Assembly: GCF_000702605.1 (NCBI RefSeq)
Contig: NZ_JNIR01000001.1
Coordinates: 2,098,501 to 2,162,500 of the forward strand
From: Exiguobacterium acetylicum DSM 20416
GTDB taxonomy: Bacteria; Bacillota; Bacilli; Exiguobacteriales; Exiguobacteriaceae
DNA length: 64,000 bases
Reading direction: 5' to 3'
Position 1 is the stretch's first letter; every line of letters starts with the position of its first letter. The notes under the pieces are model-generated. The model saw only the letters and a list, made by a program, of their open reading frames with translations. It did no database searches and was not told the DNA's origin. Positions 7,418 through 16,734 of this stretch are shown here, piece by piece. The position numbers and the translations under genes were made by a program.

Positions 7418-8248
7418 TTAAACCGCCAACACGTGGAACTGATAGCCACGATGGACGACGAATCCTGCTTCTTTGTAAAGATCAAGCGCCCGGTCGTTAT
7501 CCGTTTCGACGTCAAGCTCGAGCTGTGTCCGTCCTGTCCGGAATAACGCTTGAACCATCAGCTTCAGCATCTTTTTCCCGTAGCCATTACCTTGGGCTTC
7601 TGGACGAACCGCGAACGCGTGAATGCTCGCTTGTGTATCAGAAGCGAGATAAGCACGAATAACACCGACCGGTTTGCCGCCGGCGGCACCGATGAACGTG
7701 ATCCGGTCGTCAGATTCAATCGCTTGATAGATCGATTCCGCTTCTTCGTCCGTGTTCCCGAACGATTTGCCGAGCGTTTCGACGATGAACGGACGGTCGT
7801 CCGCTGTCGCTTCCCGTAGTTCGAAATCGGGATCTGCTTTTAAGAACAACTGCGCCTTCTTCAAGATCATGTTGTACTCCGTCATCCGGTACTCAGCCCC
7901 TAGCCGTCCAAGAACAGCTTGACCTGATTCACTGGCGTCATCAATGACGAACGTGAAGGCTTCGGCGCCCGCTTCTGTCGCCCGCGCACGTGCTGCTTCA
8001 ACGAGTGCTGTGAAGATGCCTTGTTTTCGGTAATCGGGATCAACGAAGACGTTTAATTCCCATTCCGTCGGTAAATACGCGAATGCTTGCAAGTATCCAA
8101 TTAATTGCTCACCATCATAGATAGCAAAATCGTTCTCGCCAATCCAATCGGCTGCGACTTTTAATTCAATGCCATCATGATCGTTGACACATTTTTCAAG
8201 TTGTAATACATCTGTTGTCTGTTTGACGTCTGTGACGTTCCATTCCAT
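7418..8248 (-). CDS. Tandem GNAT-family acetyltransferase
   Basis: The 276-residue protein holds two GNAT folds. The N-terminal half (to about 130) carries the acetyl-CoA motif-like DPDYRKQGIFTALV. The C-terminal half (about 138-276) carries RPEAQGNGYGKKML and ends in a typical LYKEAGFVVHRGY strand. GNAT enzymes acetylate amines of small molecules or proteins; the substrate cannot be read from the sequence. The start at 8248 has a GAGGTGAG ribosome site. The gene stands alone, followed by structured element 1. Confidence 0.85.
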   Translation of the reverse strand: MEWNVTDVKQTTDVLQLEKCVNDHDGIELKVAADWIGENDFAIYDGEQLIGYLQAFAYLPTEWELNVFVDPDYRKQGIFTALVEAARARATEAGAEAFTFVIDDASESGQAVLGRLGAEYRMTEYNMILKKAQLFLKADPDFELREATADDRPFIVETLGKSFGNTDEEAESIYQAIESDDRITFIGAAGGKPVGVIRAYLASDTQASIHAFAVRPEAQGNGYGKKMLKLMVQALFRTGRTQLELDVETDNDRALDLYKEAGFVVHRGYQFHVLAV

Positions 8249-8285
8249 AATTCACTCACCTCATTTTTAACTATACCGAACGAAT

Positions 8286-8313
8286 AAAAGAAGCACTAGC
8301 AAAAGCTAGTGCT
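8286..8313 (-). terminator. Terminator overlapping the stop of the exported protein gene
   Basis: GAGCACTAGC-TTTT-GCTAGTGCTTCTTTT on the minus strand, starting at the TGA stop codon. Confidence 0.8.
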
Positions 8314-8795
8314 CATTGCAGTTTAAATGTCTTCATCATCTGCGGAACGTCCTTGACGATCAAGTTTTCGATCGCTTTCTTGCCGACAGCACCTTTGACA
8401 GCTTCTGTCGGTAAGACGTAGTAGTACGTTTTACTACCTTTCGTTCCGAGATATGTACCATATCCGATTTCACGGTCGAATTGTTTTTTTGAGAGCTTCT
8501 TCGGCTCGTAGTTCAAGTTGACGAGTAGTTGGTCCGTTCCCTTGACTTTATAGTACATTGCGAACGTCCCACTGCGCGTCACGACACCATATTTTGATTT
8601 AACGGTCTTGTTCTTGACGAGCTCGACCTTGTCTTGCTGGATTGCCTTCTTCAACGCGTCTGTCGTCTTGACTGTGTAGCCGAACGTTTTATTCGCGACG
8701 ACCCCTTTACTGTATGTCACGTTACTTGCTGCAAAGCCCGTCACTGGAGTCAGACATGCTCCGAGTAAGACTCCTGTCATTGCGATTCGTTTCAT
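8313..8795 (-). CDS. Exported hypothetical protein
   Basis: I do not recognise the family. The 160-residue product has a signal peptide (MKRIAMTGVLLGACLTPVTG, cleavage probably after GFA or FAA near residue 22) without an anchor or lipobox in the right place. The mature part is lysine- and threonine-rich with alternating beta-like segments, including FAMYYKVKGTDQLLVNL and YYYVLPTEAVKG. The start at 8795 has GGGGGAG 6 nt upstream. It is monocistronic with its own terminator. Confidence 0.75.
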   Translation of the reverse strand: MKRIAMTGVLLGACLTPVTGFAASNVTYSKGVVANKTFGYTVKTTDALKKAIQQDKVELVKNKTVKSKYGVVTRSGTFAMYYKVKGTDQLLVNLNYEPKKLSKKQFDREIGYGTYLGTKGSKTYYYVLPTEAVKGAVGKKAIENLIVKDVPQMMKTFKLQ

Positions 8796-8931
8796 GCTGA
8801 CTCCCCCTAAAATGATTGATAGTTATGGATTCCCTTTTGCGAAATAGGTAAACTCTATTCTCGAAAAAGATTTGACGGAATTGTCTAAATTTCTTACGAT
8901 AAGGATAACGAAACGAAATGGGGTTAAAGCG

Positions 8932-9435
8932 ATGACTGAACAAGAACAATTAACGCAAGAACAGCTCGATAACTTGCTCAAAAATGCGTTTGCAATGCAG
9001 GTTCCGATCCTCGAGAAGTTCATGAAGGATACACACGATCGCTATGCACTAGCAACAACGTCATTCAAGCGTGACATGGAAGCGATGAAAGAGACGGAAT
9101 GGCATCAGTTCTTCGCTAGTAAACTGTTACCGCACTTCTTCCTCGAGCACCTCGGATTTGGTGCATCGTTCCGCTTCAACGGACACGATAAGGAAGTCGA
9201 TCTTCCTGAAAACGTCGTCCCGGTCCGTAATGATGCCGATGAGCAAATCGAAAAAGTCGTCCTCGGGGTCAAAAAGGCGATGCAAGATGAGCACATCAAG
9301 AATCATGATCTCGTCGCGAACTTCTATAAAGAAACACTCGAACTCGCTTGCCAGATGGGCAGCCGTGTCGGGATGAGCGATGAGTTTTATACTCTCGTCA
9401 AACCAAGTCTCGTTCATGCGAACGACGGTCAATAA
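8932..9435 (+). CDS. Conserved hypothetical cytoplasmic protein
   Basis: I do not recognise the family. The 167-residue soluble, acidic protein is mostly alpha-helical; the N-terminal third is Gln/Glu-rich (TEQEQLTQEQLDNL). The ATG at 8932 is preferred because GGGG lies 10 nt upstream and the open frame further 5' (from 8872) has no good ribosome site. It is divergent from the exported protein at 8313 and convergent with the histidine kinase. No membrane segments or cofactor motifs are visible. Confidence 0.6.
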   Translation: MTEQEQLTQEQLDNLLKNAFAMQVPILEKFMKDTHDRYALATTSFKRDMEAMKETEWHQFFASKLLPHFFLEHLGFGASFRFNGHDKEVDLPENVVPVRNDADEQIEKVVLGVKKAMQDEHIKNHDLVANFYKETLELACQMGSRVGMSDEFYTLVKPSLVHANDGQ

Positions 9436-9450
9436 TCGTTACATTAATTC

Positions 9451-9498
9451 AAGAGAGGTCAGTTCCGGAATGGTTTCCGAAAACTGACCTCTCTTTTT
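9451..9498. terminator. Bidirectional terminator
   Basis: An inverted repeat (AAGAGAGGTCAGTT / AACTGACCTCTCTT) with T-runs in both directions lies between the convergent genes ending at 9435 and 9519. Confidence 0.8.
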
Positions 9499-9518
9499 GT
9501 ATGCCTGATAGAATCCGT

Positions 9519-10784
9519 TTAAAACCGAACGTAGAAGACTGCTCCCCCACCACTTCGGTCTCGAACACCATAGTCGAATTGATGACTATCAAGAATCATC
9601 CGACTGATCGCAAGACCGAGTCCATGTCCGGCACTGCCTTCTTGTTTAACGTAGACGTCCCAGATCGTCGCCCGGTCTTCTGCTCGGACACCCGTTCCTT
9701 CATCCTCGACCGTCAATTCTTCATTTGTTAAACAAACGGTGACCGTCCCGCCGACGGGCGAAGCAAAACGGGCGTTCATTAGGAAGTTGATTAGGACACG
9801 TTCGAACATCCGTGGATCAAGTGACTGTTTTACCGGTTGTAGCTCCGTCGCCAGCGTCAGTCCTGCTTGCGTGAACGTCCCGCGCAGGCGTTCGACTGTC
9901 GCAAGCACAAGTTCATCGAGTGACACATCCGTTTTTTCAAGCGGCATTCGTCCACCGGCAAGCTTCGAATAAAGCAACGTCTCATCAATCAGATGACCGA
10001 GTCGATCCGTCTCCTCGATAATGCTCGTCGTCACGTCAGGCAGTTCAGCAACGGGAATGACACCTGCTGCGAGCGCCTCGGTCTCGTTTCGAATGATCGC
10101 GAGCGGCGTCCGCAAGTCATGGGTGATGCCGGCAATGAACGTTTTTTGTAGATGATCCTTTTGTTTCAGTTGCGTCTGCATCTCGTCGACCGCGTCAATC
10201 AACTCCCCGACTTCATCCTTCGGTCGTGCCGGCAAGACAACGTCCGTCTCGCCAGCACCAATCTTTTGGGCAACGGAACGGAGCGTGACGATCGGTCGTG
10301 TCAGGTGCCGTCCCATATAGTAAGCAAGCAATGATGCGAGCAATAGGGTCACGAGTAACGCAAGTCCGATCGCGAGATAAACACCGCTCAGCGCACTACT
10401 TGCCAGTGGTGCTTGTCGAACCGTCGTGATGCGTGTTCTATCAACGGTCAACTGATACGTCAGCAATCGTTCGTCTTGCACTTCAATGACATCTTCCTTC
10501 TTGAGATTATCGAGAAGTGGCAACCGTCCCGCCGGTCCACGTACCCCGATCCGTTGCGTCAACCCGTCGGTCGTCAAAAATCCTTGAATATCACGCGGTA
10601 TCGGCGTGTCAGCTTCAATCGCTTGTTTGATGATGTTCGCTTCCCGGGCGAGTTGATCGTACCGTTCGCCTTCTGCGAACCGATTGACGAGGAACGCTGT
10701 CAAGACGAAACTAAGAACCCCCATCACGAGCAGCGGACCGACGACAGCGTATAAAAACTTCCGCATCAAAGGACGTCGTTTCAT
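9519..10784 (-). CDS. Sensor histidine kinase
   Basis: The 421-residue kinase has TM1 (about 9-32), an extracellular loop of about 100 residues, TM2 (about 131-155) and HAMP. The HisKA domain has the phospho-accepting His in GITHDLRTPLAII (about residue 223). The HATPase domain shows the N box (NFLMNARFA), G1 (VEDEGTGV) and G2 (GHGLGLAISR). It follows its response regulator with a 4-nt ATGA overlap, so the two are translationally coupled. The signal is unknown; the divergent secreted protein at 11568 is the likely target. Confidence 0.93.
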   Translation of the reverse strand: MKRRPLMRKFLYAVVGPLLVMGVLSFVLTAFLVNRFAEGERYDQLAREANIIKQAIEADTPIPRDIQGFLTTDGLTQRIGVRGPAGRLPLLDNLKKEDVIEVQDERLLTYQLTVDRTRITTVRQAPLASSALSGVYLAIGLALLVTLLLASLLAYYMGRHLTRPIVTLRSVAQKIGAGETDVVLPARPKDEVGELIDAVDEMQTQLKQKDHLQKTFIAGITHDLRTPLAIIRNETEALAAGVIPVAELPDVTTSIIEETDRLGHLIDETLLYSKLAGGRMPLEKTDVSLDELVLATVERLRGTFTQAGLTLATELQPVKQSLDPRMFERVLINFLMNARFASPVGGTVTVCLTNEELTVEDEGTGVRAEDRATIWDVYVKQEGSAGHGLGLAISRMILDSHQFDYGVRDRSGGGAVFYVRF

Positions 10785-11437
10785 TCAATCGCCTCCAATC
10801 GATAGCCGACCCGGTGGACCGTCTTCAATTGTTGTTTAATGACGGGTAACTTATCCCGCAATTGTTTAACGTGTGTATCAACGGTCCGGGTATCGCCTCC
10901 GAATGCGTATCCCCAGACGTCATCAAGAATCTGATCCCGACTGAGTGCCTCCCCGAGGTGTTCAATAAAATAGAGTAACAGTTCGAACTCCATCTTTGCG
11001 AGACTGATCACCCGCTCACCTGTTTTGACTTGGCGTCCCTTCTCATCGATCGTCAAGTCACCGAACGCATGGCGAGCGATCGGACGGACTTTTAATGCCC
11101 GTTCAAGCCGGATCGTCAACTCCTTCAGAACGACCGGTTTGACGAGATAGTCATCGGCACCGAGTTCAAGTCCGAAGACGCGATCATCGGCCTCGCCGCG
11201 CGACGTCATCATGAAGACGACCGGTGGCTGAACTTGTGATTTAATACTTGGAACGAGCGACCAACCGTCCCCGTCCGGTAAGCGGACGTCGATCAAAACG
11301 GCATCAAATGCTCTCGTCAGGCACTGTTTCGCCTCTGCTAACGAACCAGCAATCGTTACGTCATATGCATGGTGCCGGAGGAAGCGTGCCGTCACCTGCG
11401 CTAACTTTTGTTCATCTTCAATCAATAGTACGTTCAT
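10781..11437 (-). CDS. OmpR-family response regulator
   Basis: The 218-residue regulator has a receiver domain (acidic pocket ED near residue 8, phospho-Asp in AVLIDVRLPDGDG, Thr in MMTSRG, Lys in DDYLVKPV) and a C-terminal winged helix (DTRTVDTHVKQLRDKL). ATG 11437 is chosen over ATG 11443 because GGAGGG touches the latter but lies 7 nt from the former. It forms a two-gene operon with the kinase. Upstream, 11470-11522 holds five direct repeats at 10-11 nt spacing, as expected for binding of OmpR-family dimers. Confidence 0.93.
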   Translation of the reverse strand: MNVLLIEDEQKLAQVTARFLRHHAYDVTIAGSLAEAKQCLTRAFDAVLIDVRLPDGDGWSLVPSIKSQVQPPVVFMMTSRGEADDRVFGLELGADDYLVKPVVLKELTIRLERALKVRPIARHAFGDLTIDEKGRQVKTGERVISLAKMEFELLLYFIEHLGEALSRDQILDDVWGYAFGGDTRTVDTHVKQLRDKLPVIKQQLKTVHRVGYRLEAIE

Positions 11438-11469
11438 GGTCATCCCTCCACTCTTAGTGTAGCGCCTTT

Positions 11470-11522
11470 TTGCCTTCATTTGCCTTTCTTCGCAGTTTCT
11501 TTGCAACTTCCTCACAACTTCT
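11470..11522. promoter_or_regulatory. Array of five direct repeats, probable response-regulator operator
   Basis: On the plus strand five consecutive units, TTGCCTTCAT, TTGCCTTTCT, TCGCAGTTTCT, TTGCAACTTCC and TCACAACTTCT, follow each other at 10, 10, 11 and 11 nt. One-turn spacing of direct repeats is typical for PhoB/OmpR-type regulators. The array lies between the divergent starts at 11437 and 11568. Confidence 0.55.
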
Positions 11523-11567
11523 CTTTCGTGACCCTCTACCATAAAAGGTGAAAGGAGTGATCATCCC

Positions 11568-12719
11568 ATGACATTCAAAAAACAATGGATCACTGCATTG
11601 ACAATTAGCGCACTAACAGTCGGAGGCGCATCAGCATACGCTGCGACGAACGACGACTCGAGCACGACAAAACAAGCGAAACACGGGCACCACTTCGAAG
11701 GTATGAAAAAACATGATATGACGTTACTCTTGAAAAAATTGAACCTGACACAAGCTGAGGCAGATGCTGCCCGGGAGAAAGGGCAATCAATCGCCGATCT
11801 CGCAAAAGCAAAAGGAATCTCGTTCGCGAATTACAAGAAGGCAGAACTCGCAGCAGCGAAGGAACAACTCGCAAGTCTCGTCAAATCAGGCGACTTAACA
11901 CAATCACAAGCAGACGACATGTTGAAGCGTCAAACGGAACGGTTCAGTGGCGTCAAGAGCTACGCTGAACTCAAAGACAAGATGCCGATGGGTCGCCACG
12001 GTGGATCAGGTTTCTTCAATGAATCATTGATCGCCGACGTCTTGAAGGCACTCGGACTGAGCCAGTCGAAGTTCGACGCAGCGAATCAATCGCTTGCTGC
12101 TTATGCGAAGGCACAGTCGATCAAGTTCGCCGACTATAAAAAGGCATTGCTTGCGGCACAGACAAGTGAACTCAACCAACTCGTCAAAGATGGAAAGATG
12201 ACGAAAAAACAAGCAACGGAAATCAAGTCTCGTCTGACTGAGGAATATAAGGACGCGAAGAGCTACGACGATCTTCCGGATCGCGGTGATCACAGTAAGC
12301 GTGGTGACCATGGACCAGGTGGTGTCTTCGGTGACTCGACATCCGCAATCTTAAAAGAACTTGGACTCGATGAAGCGAAATTCGAAGCTGCAAAGCAATC
12401 CTTGCCTGAATTCGCGGAAGCGAACAAGATCGCTTACGCCGATTTCGAGAAAGCCGTCCTGACAGCACAAACTGCTGCGATTGATCAACAAGTCAAAGAT
12501 GGCAAGCTGACAGACAAACAAGCGAAACAGATCAAAGAACACATCCAGTCTCGCGCGGATGAAGCCTCAAGCTACGCTGATCTCAAGAAAGGACCTGCAC
12601 GTGATGGTCATGGTCGCGGACACGGACATGGTCCGGACGGTGACATGCCGGGCGCACCGGATCAAGGAACGGATGCGGACCCAAATGCCAGTGACACGTC
12701 CATCGATTTAGCGATTTAA
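11568..12719 (+). CDS. Secreted triple-repeat, His-rich helical protein
   Basis: I do not recognise a named family. The 383-residue protein has a signal peptide (cleavage after about residue 25, SAYA). It then has three repeats of about 90-100 residues with the pattern L-LNLT/LGL, a segment like SIADLAKAKGISFANYKKA, a conserved LVKSGDLTQSQADD helix and a closing SYAEL/SYDDL. The linkers are rich in His, Gly and Asp (for example HGRGHGHGPDGD near the C-terminus), which suggests metal binding, though that is inference. It is divergent from a two-component system across a direct-repeat operator array, so it is probably induced by that system. ATG 11568 has AAGGAG upstream. Confidence 0.8.
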   Translation: MTFKKQWITALTISALTVGGASAYAATNDDSSTTKQAKHGHHFEGMKKHDMTLLLKKLNLTQAEADAAREKGQSIADLAKAKGISFANYKKAELAAAKEQLASLVKSGDLTQSQADDMLKRQTERFSGVKSYAELKDKMPMGRHGGSGFFNESLIADVLKALGLSQSKFDAANQSLAAYAKAQSIKFADYKKALLAAQTSELNQLVKDGKMTKKQATEIKSRLTEEYKDAKSYDDLPDRGDHSKRGDHGPGGVFGDSTSAILKELGLDEAKFEAAKQSLPEFAEANKIAYADFEKAVLTAQTAAIDQQVKDGKLTDKQAKQIKEHIQSRADEASSYADLKKGPARDGHGRGHGHGPDGDMPGAPDQGTDADPNASDTSIDLAI

Positions 12720-12727
12720 AATTTCGA

Positions 12728-12760
12728 CCGAAGCTCCTGCATGAGAGCTTCGGCTTTTTT
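12728..12760 (+). terminator. Terminator of the secreted repeat protein gene
   Basis: CCGAAGCTC, loop, GAGCTTCGG followed by CTTTTTT. Confidence 0.85.
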
Positions 12761-12917
12761 GTGTTCGATTTAGGACAGATGTCTTTTGATCGTGATTTTC
12801 ATATACTGGTTCACTTTTTTGAAAAATAAGTCTATTTCTTGAACGAAGGTTGCAATTTCCATTTCCTACACCCGATACTAGTAAAGAGAACGCTAGTATT
12901 GTAAGGAGGTGACGTGG

Positions 12918-15743
12918 ATGGCTTTTCATGAAGCGATGAATCGGATTCGTCAATCCGACACAGCCCCACTCTATATCGGTGGACTTGAAGTGTCCCGTCC
13001 GGAAACGGCGGAAGCCTTCTTTCAGCAACAGACAGATGCAATCTTTTTATTCGATGCCTCTGGAACGATCATCTATTTCAATGAACAGTTACCAGACATG
13101 CTCGGTTATTCCGCTGAGACGCTCTATGAGCATTTCGCAGTGTTCAATCCGCCAGATCAAATCGAAGCGGTGACTGCCTTTTTCACACGTGCCTTAAGTG
13201 GCGAGACCGTTCATTATACGGCACAAGGACTCCACGCTGATCAACACCGGGTCACATTGAAGATCACGAACATGCCAGTCGAACAAGATGGACAAGTCAT
13301 CGGTGTCTATGGTGTCGCGCGTGATATCACACGTGAGACACAACTCGAAGAAGATGTCACGTCGATTCGCTCTCAACTCGAACTGACGGAACAGATTCCG
13401 GAACTCATCGTCTTCCATTTTGATGTTCAAAAGCAGACGATCGAATTCTCCCCTGCCTTACTGCATTTTTTAGGCCTTTCAGAAGTCGATGCGACGACAC
13501 TCGATCAAGCACAACTGTTCAGTCGGATTCATCCACGTGACTTCGATCCGCTTCAGTTCGAGATGGAACGTTTGATTGCGGGTGAAAAGGAACGCTTTGA
13601 AATGGAAGTCTCCCTGCTGACGGCTGACGATACCTATCAGCTGTTACGCTTGAAAGCCTTTCACCGTCCGCACCATCCAAATCATCTGTCGGTCGTCCTG
13701 TATGATTTATCGGAAGTCGACGAGGCACGACGTCAACTCGTCACGGAACGGGCGCAGGCGCGTGAAATCTACGAAGCCGTCAATGCCGCGATCTCGCAAA
13801 TTGACTTAATTTCGGGGCGAATTCTCTTTCACTCACAAGGGTTCCTGCACATCTTCGAAGAGTTACCGCAGGACTTAATCCTTAGTCACGAATGGTTATT
13901 CGAACGATTAGACGTTCGCGATCATGCGGCGATGAAACAGTTCATCGGACGGTTAGTCGACGGTCAGGCGGGAACGATTCAGTACCGTCTTCACTTTCCA
14001 GATGGTCGTATCAAATGGATCGAGGACCAACAGATCCCGGTCTTCCAACTGGACGGCACGATTGCCTATACGAATAGCATCATGCATGACATCACGCTTC
14101 AAAAAGTGTACGAGGAACAATTACGGAAGCTTGCTTTACGTGACGCCGTGACGCGCCTGCCAAACCGGCAAGCGCTCATCGAGACAATCGACGCGTGGCA
14201 AGAAAAGAATCAATCGTTCTTCGTTCTCACCGTCTCCTTCAACCGAATCGCTGAGATCAACAACGCCTTTGGACACGGTTCCGGTGACCAATGGTTACAA
14301 GGAACGGCAGCTTTATTACAACAAACGAAACCGGACGAGACGTTTCTCGGGCACCTTGGCGGCGATGAGTACGCCTTGCTCGTACCGACGAGCTATAAAC
14401 AAGACGTGACGACATGTGCGCAGTCATTGCTCGACTTATCGGAAACACCGATCTCAATTGAACCGTATGCCTTGTTTGCGCGGATCTCGGTCGGGGTCAG
14501 CCGGTATCCGGAAGACAGTACGGACGCCGTCGAATTATTGAAGCATTCCTATACCGCCTTACGTCGCTCACGTCGTGAAAACCACAGCACGATGCACCAC
14601 TACGCATCGAATCTTGATATCGATTACTATCGTCGTTATCGCCTTGAGCAGGACTTGCATTATGCGATTGAACGTAATCAGCTGTTCCTTGAATATCAGC
14701 CGAAGGTCGATAGCTGGACCGGAAAAATCGTCGGTCTCGAGGCGTTAATTCGCTGGCAACACCCGGAATGGGGACGGATTCCACCGAACGACTTCATTCC
14801 GCTTGCCGAAGAGAGTGCCTTACATGTCGCAATCGGCGACTGGGTCGTCGAGACAGCGTGTCGTTCGATGCAGCACTGGAAGACGACAGGGGCAGAGCTC
14901 GTTCCGATTTCCGTCAACGTCTCACCAAAACGATTCTTGATTCCTGGTTTTGAACATCATATCGAGCGGATGCTGTCGACGTATCAGCTCGCACCTGAAT
15001 TACTCGAACTCGAAATCACGGAAGCCGCCTTGATCATGGATGACCCGATGACGAGTCGGACGCTCGAATACGTCAGTCGGATCGGCGTTCGAATCGCACT
15101 TGACGACTTCGGGAAAGGCTATTCTTCGATGGTCTACCTGCAACGGTATCCGATCAACGTCATCAAGATTGATCGACAGTTCGCGACCCACATTACGGAT
15201 GACGCCAAAGCCCAAGCGATTGTCAAAAGCATTCTCTACATGGCAGGTGAGTTCAATCTAACGGTCGTCGCAGAAGGCATCGAGACGCTCCGTCAGCTCG
15301 ATACGTTCCGGACGCTCAATTGTCCGAGTATCCAAGGTTACCTGTTTAGTCACCCAGTGTCAGCGGACGTCATGGAATCGTTCCTCCTGCGCGAGATCTT
15401 GTATCCGATCGAAGCCTGTTCCTTATCGAGCGATACGGTTCCTCGCTTCTCTGTCTCAGGAAAAGTTCGCATGTTGACACATCACACCCAGTCGTTTGAA
15501 CTACCCTTCTCCGATATCGAAGCCCATCGGACGAGCACGCGTGCGATCTACTTTTCGACGAAGACGTCGTTGCCGTTGTCAGATGCGACGTTTGAGATTC
15601 GATTGAGTGAAGGATTACAACTCGTCACTTGTACAGTGACGATCAACGGACAGGAAGATGAACAATATATCGGCGAATACACGAATCCGACAGAAGCGGA
15701 ACAGATCATGCGCTTCTTCCAGTCGTTACGCTATCGCCCTTGA
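12918..15743 (+). CDS. PAS-PAS-PAS-GGDEF-EAL protein with C-terminal PilZ-like domain
   Basis: The 941-residue soluble protein makes or breaks cyclic di-GMP. There are three PAS-type sensor domains (about 20-140, 150-270 and 275-400). A GGDEF domain (about 400-560) has the active-site motif GGDEY and GHGSGD. An EAL domain (about 575-820) has EALIRW, NVS, EITEA, DDFGKGYSS, KID and EGIE all intact, so hydrolysis is likely. The last 120 residues resemble a degenerate PilZ c-di-GMP-binding barrel. ATG 12918 is chosen because AAGGAGG is 8 nt upstream; the GTG at 12909 overlaps that site. No membrane segments are seen. Confidence 0.92.
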   Translation: MAFHEAMNRIRQSDTAPLYIGGLEVSRPETAEAFFQQQTDAIFLFDASGTIIYFNEQLPDMLGYSAETLYEHFAVFNPPDQIEAVTAFFTRALSGETVHYTAQGLHADQHRVTLKITNMPVEQDGQVIGVYGVARDITRETQLEEDVTSIRSQLELTEQIPELIVFHFDVQKQTIEFSPALLHFLGLSEVDATTLDQAQLFSRIHPRDFDPLQFEMERLIAGEKERFEMEVSLLTADDTYQLLRLKAFHRPHHPNHLSVVLYDLSEVDEARRQLVTERAQAREIYEAVNAAISQIDLISGRILFHSQGFLHIFEELPQDLILSHEWLFERLDVRDHAAMKQFIGRLVDGQAGTIQYRLHFPDGRIKWIEDQQIPVFQLDGTIAYTNSIMHDITLQKVYEEQLRKLALRDAVTRLPNRQALIETIDAWQEKNQSFFVLTVSFNRIAEINNAFGHGSGDQWLQGTAALLQQTKPDETFLGHLGGDEYALLVPTSYKQDVTTCAQSLLDLSETPISIEPYALFARISVGVSRYPEDSTDAVELLKHSYTALRRSRRENHSTMHHYASNLDIDYYRRYRLEQDLHYAIERNQLFLEYQPKVDSWTGKIVGLEALIRWQHPEWGRIPPNDFIPLAEESALHVAIGDWVVETACRSMQHWKTTGAELVPISVNVSPKRFLIPGFEHHIERMLSTYQLAPELLELEITEAALIMDDPMTSRTLEYVSRIGVRIALDDFGKGYSSMVYLQRYPINVIKIDRQFATHITDDAKAQAIVKSILYMAGEFNLTVVAEGIETLRQLDTFRTLNCPSIQGYLFSHPVSADVMESFLLREILYPIEACSLSSDTVPRFSVSGKVRMLTHHTQSFELPFSDIEAHRTSTRAIYFSTKTSLPLSDATFEIRLSEGLQLVTCTVTINGQEDEQYIGEYTNPTEAEQIMRFFQSLRYRP

Positions 15744-15750
15744 CCTCTCC

Positions 15751-15785
15751 ACGAAGACGTTCACACACGTCTTCGTGCTTTTTTG
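15751..15785 (+). terminator. Terminator of the GGDEF-EAL gene
   Basis: CACGAAGACGT, loop, ACGTCTTCGTG followed by CTTTTTTG, immediately after the stop. Confidence 0.85.
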
Positions 15786-15829
15786 TTATAGTAATCGTAA
15801 AGCGTTTTACTTCAGAAGGGAGGAATGGC

Positions 15830-16711
15830 ATGCAGTCACCACTACCTACGAAACATCATCGCCGTTCTACGAAAGGTCAGCTTTTTCGACGATTCCTGAT
15901 GCTGACGATCGGTGCCATCATCTTCGCGCTTGGACTGAAAGGATTCCTTGTTCCAAATAACATCATCGATGGCGGGATTGTCGGAATCTCGATCATCGGC
16001 TCAAAAGTGACCGATACGACGCTCGCCTTATGGCTGTTCTTCTTGAACATTCCATTCATCTTTTTTGGCTACAAACAAATCGGAAAGACGTTCGCCCTAT
16101 CGACGTTATACGCAATCTTCGTCATGGCGATCGCAACGAAACTCCTCGAACACATCGGTCCGCTGACGAGCGTGGATTTGCTCGCGACCGTCTTCGGTGG
16201 CTTGATTCTTGGAATCGGCGTTGGAATCGTCATCCGTTCGAGCGGTTCACTCGACGGAACCGAGATTCTCGCTGTCTCCTTCAGCCGCTCGACACCGTTT
16301 TCAGTCGGTGAGATCGTGATGTTCTTCAACGTCTTCATCCTCGGCGCCGCTGGATTCGTCTTCGGTTGGGACCGGGCGATGTACTCGTTGATCACCTATT
16401 TCGTTGCCTTCAAGACGATTGATGTCGTCATCGATGGACTCGATCAGTCGAAGAGTGTCTGGATCATTTCGGAGAATTATGAAGAGATTGGTCTTGCAAT
16501 CATGGACCGACTTGGTCGAAGCATGACGTACTTAAACGGAGAAGGTGCCTTCACCGGCGACGGCAAAAAAGTCATCTTTTGCGTCATCAGTCGCCTCGAG
16601 GAATCGAAACTCAAAGACATCGTCCGCGACTTCGATGAGCAAGCCTTCATTGCGATCGGCAACATCCATGATGTCCACGGCGGTCGCTTCAAGAAAAAAG
16701 ATATCCATTAA
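15830..16711 (+). CDS. YitT family membrane protein
   Basis: The 293-residue protein has five or six membrane helices (about 25-195) with the YitT-type GFLVPNNIIDGGIVGISII signature, then a cytoplasmic DUF2179 domain (about 215-285; ISRLEESKLKDIV). Members are widespread in Firmicutes and mostly uncharacterised. ATG 15830 has GGGAGG 6 nt upstream. It probably forms an operon with the hydrolase (24-nt gap) and the small membrane protein downstream. Confidence 0.9.
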   Translation: MQSPLPTKHHRRSTKGQLFRRFLMLTIGAIIFALGLKGFLVPNNIIDGGIVGISIIGSKVTDTTLALWLFFLNIPFIFFGYKQIGKTFALSTLYAIFVMAIATKLLEHIGPLTSVDLLATVFGGLILGIGVGIVIRSSGSLDGTEILAVSFSRSTPFSVGEIVMFFNVFILGAAGFVFGWDRAMYSLITYFVAFKTIDVVIDGLDQSKSVWIISENYEEIGLAIMDRLGRSMTYLNGEGAFTGDGKKVIFCVISRLEESKLKDIVRDFDEQAFIAIGNIHDVHGGRFKKKDIH

Positions 16712-16734
16712 CCGAACGAAAGGAAGGAACACGG

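Noticed and set aside
12860-12900. Sigma-D promoter for the PAS-GGDEF-EAL gene
   Set aside because: CCCGATAC resembles the -10 element, but the -35 would be GCAA instead of TAAA; too weak to list.
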